Source: Ixodes scapularis (Eukaryota > Arthropoda > Arachnida > Ixodida > Ixodidae). From it: DNA of 64,000 nucleotides. The notes beneath the pieces were generated by a model. The model saw only the letters and a list, made by a program, of their open reading frames with translations, ran no database searches and was not told the DNA's origin. Within the stretch, counting starts at the first letter, position 1. Every line of letters begins with the position of its first letter. Position numbers and translations under genes: made by a program. Shown here piece after piece: positions 1 through 11,036 of this stretch. The stretch lies in NCBI RefSeq assembly GCF_016920785.2, contig NW_024609835.1:28841297-28905296 (forward strand), given 5' to 3'.

Positions 1-81
1 GCGACAACGTAACTCTTCTATGACGTCATCAGGCAGACATTGATGGATCACGTTTGAGGATGTGGTAACCATACAAGTGGG

Positions 82-342
82 ATGTGCGTATTAGGCACCA
101 TAGCTTTAGCCTTGTCCATTGCTTTTTTGTCGTTAGGGGGACAAGCTTTATTGCATATCAAACAGATGCAAAGTATTGTGCACCGTTCGCTGCAGAATGT
201 CTACCTCGACAACCAACTGACTCCTGGCAAGGACCGCATTGTGGCCTCCTCAGCCTTCGCGCTGTCCACCCTCGGAATCCTGCTGTCGGCCTTCAGCCTC
301 CGCCAGATGGGCCACAGCCAAAAGTGGAGTCAGCGGGGATGA
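82..342 (+). CDS. possible small membrane protein, 86 aa, unrecognised
   Basis: This is an ATG-started open frame with an in-frame TGA at 55-57, so it would be complete at the 5' end if not spliced. It has a hydrophobic segment at about residues 4-26 (LGTIALALSIAFLSLGG) and another at about 53-72 (IVASSAFALSTLGILLSAF), separated by a polar loop (RSLQNVYLDNQLTPGKDR). It could be a two-helix membrane protein or the last exon of a gene to the left. I recognise no family. The base composition looks more coding-like than that of the following 600 bp. Confidence 0.3.
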   Translation: MCVLGTIALALSIAFLSLGGQALLHIKQMQSIVHRSLQNVYLDNQLTPGKDRIVASSAFALSTLGILLSAFSLRQMGHSQKWSQRG

Positions 343-970
343 CCCCGACAGCGGCTGACCGCCCCCAAAGAAACGCGCCCGACCCTCGACAGAAGCAGCT
401 GCCATGTTGCGTGCCGTCATCTCGTGTGCAGCTCTGGGCCACAGATTGTGTCTATGCTGGACATTTTAGCTATTTCTCCCTCATTCGTCTAGCACCGATT
501 CTGACAAAGGACTTTTAGGACCCAATTAGCAACTGACATTTCAACGCAATGTATGCCATACTGAAAAAAAGAGAAAATGCTTGTTCTTCCCAAAGACAGT
601 TATGTGTCCTGCTTGTTTTCTACAGAGCTCAGTGTTTGCCCTACACGGCCCCTAGACTGGAGTCGCTTCGCCCTCTGTGTCGATCGAGCCTAGGGCGTAG
701 ATTTGACACAAGTGCTGCGTCGGTGTTAGCACTGGGACTCATGGTTCATCGGTGCTTTGCTGATGGAACATGAGCTGCATCCGAACGCTCACGCGACGTT
801 CGGCTATGTCAACCGAGTACTGCGTTGGAAACGCTAGCAAATAATATATGCAGTTGTCCCCAGTGTTGGGAAGTACTATATTGCAATTAAAGTGCTTTTT
901 CAAGTAGGTTTGGAAAGCTTGTACTCTACTTGAAGTATGTTTTCCGAGTGTACTTTCGTTAAAGAACACC
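343..970. other. non-coding flank, nothing recognised
   Basis: No convincing gene, repeat structure or regulatory element is visible. Short open frames overlap without splice or family support. Confidence 0.5.
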
Positions 971-1596
971 TGCAAAGGAAAAAAACATTTTTTTAAACGG
1001 CTTAGATGGAAAAAGGACGCCATAAAACGATTTTACAACGAAGAAAAAAAAATTTTAGTGCTATATTTACGGCGCAAAACGAATTTGTAGTTGGCGCCCG
1101 CAGGCACCGCGAAAAAGTGGTCCGTATTTATCACGTGACTGGTCTTTATCACGTGGTGCTTGCGCTCTTTCGGAAGCTTCCTATGGCCTCTAAAAATAAC
1201 TTATTCATCTTTGTTTGAAGTATAACAAAAAACCAAGACGAATAAGTAACTTTTAGAGCCCAAAGGAAACTCCTGAAAAAGCGCAAGCAGACGCGATAGA
1301 CCTGTGCGCCGGTCAGACGGCGGCGGCGGCGCCCCGAAGCAGACGAACTTGTGCGGCGGCGGCGTGGAGAAACGCGTTGAAGCGGCGTTCGCACAACGCT
1401 CAGCGTGCGGCGGCGACGCAGCGCGGCGGCGCGCGGGCCTACCACGTGACCAGCGGCGGCTCCCGCGAGCGCCAACTACAAATTCGTATAGCGCCGTAAA
1501 TATAGCTCTAAAAATTTTGTTTCTTCGTTGTAAAATCGTTTTATGACATCCTTTTTCCATCTAGCTATCTAAAAAAAAATGTTTTTTTCCTTTGCA
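971..1596. mobile_element. foldback element with long imperfect inverted arms
   Basis: The left end TGCAAAGGAAAAAAACATTT is repeated inverted at the right end (1577-1596). The arms match for well over 100 bp: the ATGGAAAAAGGACGCCATAA and CAAATTCGTA-type blocks recur inverted at about 1480-1560. A second matching block near the centre (1150-1205 against 1220-1290) makes most of the element palindromic, with an apex near 1215. The right arm carries an extra very GC-rich segment at about 1300-1470. There is no transposase. Confidence 0.75.
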
Positions 1597-2148
1597 TGTG
1601 TCCTTTACTTTTGGCACTTTCCGAGGAAAGTACATGCCCCAAATTTGGTCTTGCTAAATCTGAATTAAAAATGTTGCTTTTTCAGCTCTATAGAGCAATG
1701 ATGGGGAAGATATTCAACTCTCACCAGACGCACGAGCAGACGATAGATTGCTCCACACAGAGTAAAGCATCGTGTCGCGGTGTGAAAGCCAGCTGTCTTT
1801 CGAGACGTCATCTGGTCATTTTCCTGATTAAAGTAATGGCGGCTGTAAGACCGATATAAGTGGGTTGCGTTAAATAGTTTGTCAGCGAGAGTAAAATAAT
1901 TGCTCTGTGGTCACTTGACTTTATGCCATATTTGCCGCCATTTCCAGAAATAACTGATGCACCCCCGATTATCTTTGGGGCAATTCATACATCATGAAAG
2001 ATTCTGTTAAAAAAGTACTTGTACTTTACTTTGAAAATACATTGTATTTATATTGCTCTACTTTAAGTACATTGTGCCCGGTGTACTTACTACTTTATTC
2101 AAACTACATAACCCCTCACTTTGTACTTCAAGTACTTTTAGGATGTAG

Positions 2149-3358
2149 AGGGTGTTCCTGAAAAGAATTTTCAGAGTTTTTTCCATTGCAAAAATAAACT
2201 ATGCGTCGCTGAACGCTCATTCTCCACCCAAAGGTGGCGCTAGGGTCCGAACCAGATTCCAGAAGTTTCAGTGCGAACCAATATTTTATTGAAAAGTTAC
2301 AAGTGATTATCTAAAAATGGCAATGGGAAAACGGTAGCTGACGGAGCTCCCGAATGGGGGCTCTATGGCACAAGTAACCGAAAATGGGCCCCATTTTTTC
2401 ATTGAATTTTTCATAAAATCCCGTAATTTTTGATTAAGGTATCGGTTCATGCTGAAACTTTCGCATCTGGTTTGGACCTCTAGCACTACTTTTCAGTGCA
2501 GAACGAGCGTTTGGCGATGCAAAGTTAATTTTTGCGGTGAGAAAAACCCCGTAATTTTTTTAGGCAGCTTCCGAGAAACGAGAACTGTGTTTTTTCACTG
2601 GTTAAATATACTAAGCAAAGAAAGCTAAAACTTCATCAGAATGTGGCGCTAGCAGTTGGGATATTATGCGAAAGTTTAAGAACATATTGTCACCTACAGA
2701 GTAATTCAAGGAGACGCCACCGCAAAATTCGGTTTCTTAACCTATCGCGCTACGACTTTGTGCAGCGTTGCCCACAGATGGTACATTGTTTTTGGTGAAA
2801 TTTGCAAAGAGCGAACTTACCTGAGGAAAAGGTGAAGAAAGAAAAAAGGCTTAGCTCCTATGGAAATGCAGCGACGCCACTGGTCTTCAAACAACACGGC
2901 GCCGTTTCGCACGGAAGACAAGAGATGGCGCAAGCGGTCGGGACGCCAACTGCCGCCAACAAACGAGCATACGACGCCGGGAGCCGGCGTCTTTAGCAGA
3001 CAAGGAACTGCAGTTCCTTGTTGCTTCTGCGACTGTCGCCGCCTGCGGAATGCGCACCGCTTCTGAGTCAAAAAGATTGTCTGCTAAAGACGCCGGCTCT
3101 CGGCGTCTTTAGCAGACACTATCGATATGTTCGCCAAACGCGCCCTGCAACTCGACTCGGTCGGCTGTGTCGCCGTCCGCAGTTGACCAGGGCAAGTTTT
3201 TTGGCCCTATTTTTTACAGGAAGGGAGCTACGCTTTGTAATTTTACAAGATAAAACCGACCTGTGAAATACACCTTTGACGAAAAGTTGAGATTGCTACG
3301 TGCAAGGGCCGATTTTTACGATCCATTTTAGATCGAGCCTGGTGACTTGGGACACCCT
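2149..3358. mobile_element. repeat element with AGGGTGTTCC / GGACACCCT ends
   Basis: The ends are short inverted repeats (2149-2158 and 3350-3358). The right 160 bp (about 3180-3345) closely resembles the right end of the element at 46456-47362, and 2700-2880 resembles the arm of the foldback element at 5096-5487. It is therefore probably a composite of two related MITE families rather than one clean insertion. It contains no coding capacity. Confidence 0.5.
3078..3117. repeat. short perfect hairpin
   Basis: TGTCTGCTAAAGACGCCG and its complement flank a 4-6 nt loop. A third copy of the arm (GGCGTCTTTAGCAGACA) lies at about 2986-3002, so the stretch can form alternative hairpins. Confidence 0.7.
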
Positions 3359-5095
3359 ATACATAATAAACAGTGCTTGAATGAATTTTTTTTTTTTTTA
3401 TGAATTTTGTCAGTGATTAGTTTTTACTGTTCATAATAGATACTTTACAAAATACCTGTGCATTTACTTTCCTGATGAATATGCCATGGGCTAATCATTA
3501 AAGGCTGCGGAGTGCATCCAGTGAATGCCAAGGTGTAAAAGGCCGCATGAATCGGAAGCATGACCTGCTGAGGGACAGTGAACAAGTGAAATGTTGTATG
3601 CAGCCCTTTGGCCTCATCATTAGCTAGATGCTCTCCACAGCACCTCTGTTGGATCTATAAGCTGCATTCAGCTGTAGTGTTCTGGTGTCGCAATTAACAG
3701 CATGGACTGAGATAAGTTTGCCAATAGCCCCTGTGGCTCTGGATTCGTTGTTGTGTGGCACTGGCAGTCGTGATTGGGTCTAGTGATTGTGGAGCACCCT
3801 TTAGAACAGCTGAATGCCCATTTTGGAACATAAGCAAGCACTTTCGGAACATGAGCAAACTCTCCATTCTCATTAATACCACTGCAAATACTATGTTCAC
3901 ATTTCTGTGTTGTCCCGTCCAACTAAGAGTCACTACTACTTTGCCTCGCCACTTCTGTGCATTGCAAAGCATATTAAAATTGTAAAGGTAATTTAAATAT
4001 GCGCATCCATGGCATCTTACACATAAATATTTATAATGATGCAAAGTCAGCTTGTTGACAATTAATATGGTTTAAAAATTTAGCTGAATGCATGAATGTT
4101 ATTCCCAAGCTTTAATTGCAGTTAAACAAAGATTAAACCCACAGTTCAGCCCGGTTACACCTACTCAATGTGATTAATCAACTTTCCCAGTAACTATGGT
4201 CAAAGTATTCCCTAAATTTTGAATTAAAAGTAAATAAATAAAACCATGATTAATGATACATGCAATTTGTCAAAATGTCTGTCTATCATATAGAGACTAA
4301 CCATAATTTTATTTTTGTTTTGCAAATAAGTTCTATTTTGGTTTTACTTTCTTTTGTTTGTAGCAGTGTGCAGTGAGACACACACTCAGCAGAGGTAATT
4401 AAACTGCCAAACAATTAGAAATATCATGAAACTTCAAGATACTGAATAATCAATGGTAAGATTGAATCAAATCACACATTAATCTAGGCGATGACCAAAA
4501 GTTCTGACAATTCAAGCAAGCTTACCGGGACAAACTAGCAGTGCAGCAATGCCTGGACGATTAGTTTCCATATTCGTAATAAGAAACTACTTCTGGCTCG
4601 TTTCTTATCGGTGCATGTTCCCCAGATTTTGGTAAAATGTAGCAGGATGCAGCAGGGTAGGTATTTTGGTGCAAATGGCACAACAATTGCACTACTCACT
4701 GAGCACATTGCAATAAAAATGACAAGCTTTCCAAACAAGGAACATAATAATTACCTCCGATTTCTTCAGCTTGCTAGCTTCCTGCTCTCATGTGCTAATG
4801 AGCTTGAGTTGCACTGCACTAGATGAACTTGTAAAAAATATAACCCAATGTTGTTTCACGTTTCCTCTAGTTGTATGAAAAAACTTTGGCTGTTCCTGGG
4901 CTTTGATTGGCTTAAAAGTCGACTTGGAAATAGACAAAAGCAATCCCATGTCCTGTTCCCACCACTTGTCCCACAACAAGAAAGGAGGAAACATTTCGAG
5001 GAGGAAGATGGAGCATATATGCTGTACATTCTCTCTTTATAAGGGTTCTCAGTCTTGTTCAAAACATCTATCCAAACACTCAAGGACATCTACTG
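3359..5095. other. AT-rich intergenic DNA, nothing recognised
   Basis: This is AT-rich sequence with short overlapping open frames on both strands and none supported. No inverted-repeat ends were recognised. Confidence 0.5.
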
Positions 5096-5487
5096 GGTGC
5101 CTCAAATAGCGGCCAGGCTCTTCCAATCAACCGCAAAATTCAGTTTCTTAACCTATTGCGCTACAATTTTGTGCAGCGTTGCCCATAGGTGGCGCATTTT
5201 TTAAAATAAAATTTGCAAAGAGCAAATTTACCTGAGGAAACAGTAAAAAAGGAGAAAGGCTTAACTCCTATAGAAGCCAAGCAAAACCACCGGTCTTCAA
5301 ACAATAGGATGCCCTACTGTTTGAAGACCAGTGGCTTTTTTTCCCCAGGTAAGTTCGCTGTTTTCAAATTTTACTCTAAAAAATGCGTCACCTGTGGGTA
5401 ATGCTGCACGAAATCGTAGCGCCATAGGTTAAGAAACCGATTTTCGCGGTAGATTTAAAGAGCCTGGCCGCTATTTAAGACACCCTA
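5096..5487. mobile_element. foldback MITE, about 390 bp
   Basis: Inverted arms of roughly 170 bp run from GGGTGCCTCAAATAGCGGCC on the left to the complementary GCGGCCAGGCTCTTTAAATC block on the right. The arms share the CCTATGG/TGCGCTAC, GCCCATAGGTGGCGCATTTT and AAGTTCGCT-type blocks. The centre holds another inverted pair, GGTCTTCAAACA and TGTTTGAAGACC. It has no coding capacity. The arm is related to 2700-2880. Confidence 0.75.
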
Positions 5488-8400
5488 ATAGAATGTCTCA
5501 TCACAAGATCTGTTAGCCAGAAAAAGTTTTCAATATCTCTAGCGTTACTTCATTTACTATGTGAATGTTGATGGGTTGTAAAAGACAGATTTATAGGTTC
5601 TCCCAGTCCTAAGAAGGAACAAGTGGAGCTCAACCTAATGCAAGTGTCGGCATCTCCGGATTACCTTCTTGCAGCACACTCTTCAGAGTGAATGTGCCAC
5701 AACAATCGACGACATCCTCAGAGAGTCATGTTATCCGAATACACAACCCTGGTGCACGTTGAAGTCGCACGAAAAAAGGGGACACTTGTGAGCAGGAAGT
5801 AACAATGCACTGAGGGTAATTTATTTATACTTTCGCACAATGTACATACAAATTATCATGAGCTCAAAGCGGTATGATCGGCATGAATAAAGAGGACAAA
5901 AAAAAAATTAAACTAAGATGCCTCCAAGTAAAAATGAAGATGCGACACCTTATGCTTAAGATCTGTAGTGAAAGTATCACAGAAAAGTAAGGTAAGACAT
6001 AAAATGTAATTAGAAATGCTAATACAAGAGCAGACAGATCTGTTGTCAACAAGCACTCTTCTCAACTGCTGTGTGTACATATATATGTATATATATATGT
6101 ATACCACATAAAAACAGGAAGAAAAAGAAATGAGGGTATGTAAGCCCAAGGCATCCTGGCAATTTAACACCACTGGGACTGTAGAACTTTTTTTCGACGT
6201 TATTGGCCCCTTCGCTGATGAGGGATTGAGACGATCACTGTATTTACACTGACTGATTGTTTCGCCAAGAACACTGCATGCCTTTAGCATCATTGGCACT
6301 TGTCTGCTTTCTTTTTCTTCGACTGGTTTCAAGCAGTCAATCAAAGACCCCACAGGTCAGGAAAAGGGCTTGTGCAAAGTGACTTTTCACACACAGCCAA
6401 TGAATATGGCTGTATCCAGTTAATTAGCCAACATTATGAACAGCATGGGTGACAATGGTACACTGTATATACTGCAGCAGCCTTGCATGAGCAATGGAAC
6501 AATGCAACTGCAACCCTGCTTTCTCAAAGTTTTTTTTTTTTTTTGACAAACAGTTGGTTTTTTAGGAGACTCACAATAATGACACATGCAGCTACATAGT
6601 ATGTACATGACACAGTGTACTCAACACTATGCCTTTCCCATTAAAAATATGAAAGCATCTATATCTTTGTATGTGTGTATGTGTCCATCTGCAGCTCCCA
6701 TCCTCTTAGTCATGTAGCATTTCAGAAACATGCAGCAGCCTTCAAACATGAGCTGCGCACAAAAAGCAACTGGGCCTTCCCAGTCTAAGGCTGAACCAGG
6801 CGGTAATCCTTGGAGCTGAGTTACACCGAAATTAACAGGCTGGCAACGTACGCTGTCGGTCCTACAACAGTGCATCAGCATCCTCAATCGAAGGAACAGC
6901 CAATTTGGGGGAAAAGCTTTTCGAATGACCTGGATAAAGGGAAGGTACATACGCACTGCGGTTCTTCCAGACAAAAATAGCAGAGCAACCAATCAAGGAC
7001 ATCAGATGTCGTTACAAAATAATTCGGAAGACAGTAAACATGGAACTGCCCGAATGAGAACAATGCAAGTAATAAGCACAATGATGTCATAATCTCCCAT
7101 CGACAAGAACACCAACTATACACAACAAACACGACATCCGGATATCACCAGAACCAAGATACTGTAGACACCTTCGCAAAAATTATATGAAGCCGGAGGC
7201 AGAGTCACTAGAAGTCTACAAATGCTGCTTTACAATGTTAAGCTGTGACATCATACTCAGAACTCTAATCTTTGTACATGCTTGTTGAAGAATGTGCCTT
7301 TCATGATGCTTCGTGCCACCGACGATTTGGAACAACAAAACAAGGAAATGTCAACAACTACTGCAAGAACATCAGTAAGGGTAACTGTAACAATAAAGAA
7401 AATAATTTCTAGCAATTAACCACAGAGAACAATGCATTTAGGTTGTACTTTTTGTTTATACTTTTGTTAGTGCAAGAAGCACTGGTCACTTAAAATTGTT
7501 TTTTAAATCAGTCACACAATCCCTATCCCGAAAAACAGCATGCCAGCAGGCATGAGTGCAGAGCCCTGCAAAGTACACTGCCCACCCAAACACTTGCATG
7601 GATGCAGCCAAGCACAAGCCAGGAATGGACCACACAGTTAGCTGAATTTTAGAAGCAGCCTCATTATCGCAAGTCACCTCACCCACACTCCAGTTGGCGA
7701 GAAGACACCCGCACAACGCTCGGCAATTTCATTTCCCTCATTCCGTCTTCAATGGGATGTGCATGTAAGGTAAACATGTGCCTCTCACATGCAGTATTCA
7801 CACTACAACACCACAGCAACTACAGCAATGTATACTCCAAAGACTACCTTAAAACCTTTACATCTAGTGGTTATAACATTTTTCATTAGGTATTCCCACC
7901 TTTAAGACAAAATATTCAAGGCCTCTAACGTCTTTAAGCTCGAAACCCAACCCATACCAAAGATACTGTCACATGCAATGCATGCTGCATTTCTGGCATA
8001 GTTGGGTCTTTAAACGGATCAGTTCTGGGTGCAGCATGCTGAAATTGACCAGAGTGAAGGATGTTGAACTAGATTAATAAATTAATAAAAAATATTAAAG
8101 TATGAACTCGCAGAGTGAAAGCTCTAACCAAAATCAATTCTTATCCCATGCAGAGTTAACCGCTAGGTCTATTTTTCGTCAGCCAAGAAGCAATCAAAAT
8201 CATATTTAAGACAAATGAGCTATACTCGCGGTCAACTTTCTGTGGCAATCCGAAGAGAGGAGGAAAGGCGCGTGTACGGCGGTTGGTTCACCCTCTCCTT
8301 TAGCATTGCCTGCATTGCCGCAGAAAGCTGACCGCAAGTATAGTGACTGTTCTCCTTGAGAAAATAAAATGATTAGGGGGAAAATGAAAGGGGTCACACA

Positions 8401-10767
8401 CTTGTCTGCTCTGTCATTGTCAAGAATACAAGACAATAACAAATAAAGCAGTCTTCTTTGTTAAATATTTGTTTTCTTCTATTCTGCATTTCATGCTGGT
8501 ATCTTACAAACACATTGACATCACCCTTCGCCGTGCGAGTTTGTCTTTTTGTTTATTCCCGTCTAGGTATTTTTTTTTTTCGTTAGTCAGCTGTACTGCT
8601 CAGAATCACAATAGCACTGACTTTGACTATAGCAAGCCAGATCAATTGTTCTTTCCTCCCACAAATTCAAAGTTGAAATAAACACCACAGCACTGTACCT
8701 TCACAAAAATAGAAAACAAGCTTAATGGGCAATTTGATATTACAAAGTCACTTAGCCCATTTGTAGGTCCATCCTCGTTAGTTTTTTTTCACAAGATATA
8801 CTACCTAGTAATGCCCTGACCCAGTGAAGTTCAGCATGATGCACCCAGAAATAGAACTGACACCGCCGAAAGAGCCAACTTCTACGGACCTTAAGTTGCA
8901 CGGTGGATAACTCCAGGTTTCAAAGCTGCAGACGAATTGGAGTCAACGAGTTTTTCTCGTTAAGGCAAGTATACCTGTTGTGCTCACTGGTAGTAGGACT
9001 TGCAACAAAACAAAAGCCAGCACCAGGCTCAACAGGGGTAGCTCTGGTGGGCTGAACACGAGGACGCGACTCCCACCAACAAGTTCCCGCGTACAGCAAT
9101 TTCTGTGCATGCCTTCAGAGTTTCGTGAGGCCGTTCCGCTTTCCAATACACGCAAGGCCTGCTTTGCAAGTCCTCGGTACGCCAACCATTTTCAATGGCA
9201 TCACGGTCGCTGTTCTACGCTAGCCCATCTAGCAACAATGCAGTGTAGCTGAACCCAACAGGATGGTCGCATCTATGGCAAAAGCTTTTGCCCAACCACT
9301 TATTTTACACAGCTAGCTGACAGGGGTTCACTGCAGAAAGCACCGTAGAACGAAATGTACTGCACATTTTCGCTGCTTCCAAAATGTATGCTGCAAGCAT
9401 GAGCTCATGCCTCTTGTAAATCAGCCTCTCCCTCTGGACTCCCCCCCCTATATTGTTTCTTTTTCTCTAATTAAAATTTGTGTAAACATCATAAAAACAA
9501 AACACTAAAAACTACTATTACAAGTTGGAAGAAGTTAGGACCCATCGACAAACGGCAGCAGCGGGCTCAGTGCAAAGAAGTGACTGCGAATGACGGGCAA
9601 CGAGATGAGTCTACCATACTGTTCCTTAGAAACAATTTCCCGGACTGGCAGTATATACCATTTTTACACTTTCTTTCAGCAAGCACAAGTCTTAAAGCCT
9701 ACTATTTCTATAGACATACTCTACTAACGGTGACCTGGGCACCACATTGGTTGACCACCTGTGTCAAATCTTTTTTCTCGCTCAAAGCGTACGGGGAAAC
9801 TCAAAGAAATGTGCCCTTCCTTCCATCTAATCTCTCGGCAAAGACTCCCAATAATGTCCACATTATTCAGAACATTCTGTAAACGAGCTCACTGAAAACA
9901 ACAAAAACAGCGTGGGTGTTTGGCACCCGCTGTTAAGTAACGGGGAATTTTAGCTGATCGTTTTCGTGGCCACAGCAGTATTTCGGTGCCAGTGCCTCAA
10001 CGTGTGCTTCAGACTGGCAGCATAAGCCCTCCAATGTCGATGTTGTGACTGCAAAACTAACCTGCCAAAACTCCCCATTTCCCTGGCACCACCCCTGAGA
10101 TGACGTCTTAAGTGCTGCGCATGCCAGCTGACAATCTCAATGTACTGCAGTGGGCAACACCTGTCCCACGGGAAGAACCAAACAGGCTTACGAGACAGTG
10201 ATCCCCTGATGTCAAATTAAATGTTCAGGTTTCACAATTCCCCAGACACAACCGGGCATCGCATAAAAGAATGACCACACCGGTACATTCGCACCGGAGT
10301 AGTAGCTTTTAGAATGCAGTATCCAAAGCGCAGCAATTTCTGTGTGTTCTCCTTGACGGTAGTATTGCTCTAGCGACAGAAAAACAAGAGGTCGTCCGCA
10401 ACGACGAGCCCGAGGCGAAGGGAGCAGCCAAGACGGCAGCCGCGTCCACAGGTGGCAAGCTTCTGACTCCTGCGCAGTCTAATCACCGAGTTTAAACTAC
10501 CAGTAACACGGAACTATAATTGAATTTGAGCACTGTGCACACCGTGGCACAATCGCCTCATCGTTGCAGACGACCCCTCCCTCGTCCCGGAATCTCAAAC
10601 GCAGTAAGTACAACCAGATCACGTCTATCGAGGGAGCTAATCTGTCCGCACATTCGTGTCCTTGGACCAATCGGGCACTAACCGGGCAAGCCGATCGCAG
10701 ACCAGGAACGGGACGCAACAACACGATGAAGACCCTTGCGTGTCGGGCGTGCTGCCGGGGTTTGCTT
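5488..10767 (-). other. region downstream of the cic stop; probable 3' UTR plus flank
   Basis: About 5.3 kb of largely unique DNA follows the cic stop on the minus strand, with no supported gene. On the transcribed strand AATAAA occurs at 8557-8552 and 5825-5820, either of which could end a long 3' UTR; I cannot choose between them. A GC-richer stretch at 10380-10560 may be the proximal UTR. A TATA/GTATAT microsatellite lies near 6075-6105. Confidence 0.4.
8221..8342. repeat. small inverted repeat, about 29-bp arms
   Basis: TATACTCGCGGTCAACTTTC at the left end is matched, with a few changes, by the complement of GAAAGCTGACCGCAAGTATA at the right end, with about 60 bp between. It is probably a tiny MITE, or an RNA hairpin if it lies within the cic 3' UTR. 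Confidence 0.5.
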
Positions 10768-11036
10768 TTACGTGGCACTTCGCGGAGTCGCGGGATCGGG
10801 CTTCTGGGCCTCGGAGCGCTGTGCCTCGGTGGGAGGTTTGGTGGCGGGGGACGGGGCGGGCAGCGGAGTGGAGGCGGCCTCGGAGGCGCCCTCGTGTGCG
10901 TTGGGCGTGGTGGCCACACTGCCCTGGTTGTTCTGGGCCATCAGCTTCTGCCGCACCTCGCGGATCTTCAGCTGCAGGGTGTTCTTATTGTTGAACACTT
11001 CGCGGTGGCGTTGCTGAAAGGCGGCGGTCGCTTGCG
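10768..11036 (-). CDS. cic: cic exon 14 (last): second half of C1, C-terminus and stop
   Basis: Phase 1 in, 269 nt ending in TAA at 10770-10768. The acceptor is CCAAACTGCAG. It encodes AQATAAFQQRHREVF, then NNKNTLQLKIREVRQKLMAQ, completing C1. A low-complexity tail follows (NNQGSVATTPNAHEG, APSPATKPPTEAQ, KPDPATPRSAT). Human CIC has AQATAAFQARYADIF and LQLKIREVRQKIM here. The frame is also open upstream to 11106, but that is intron. Confidence 0.97.
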
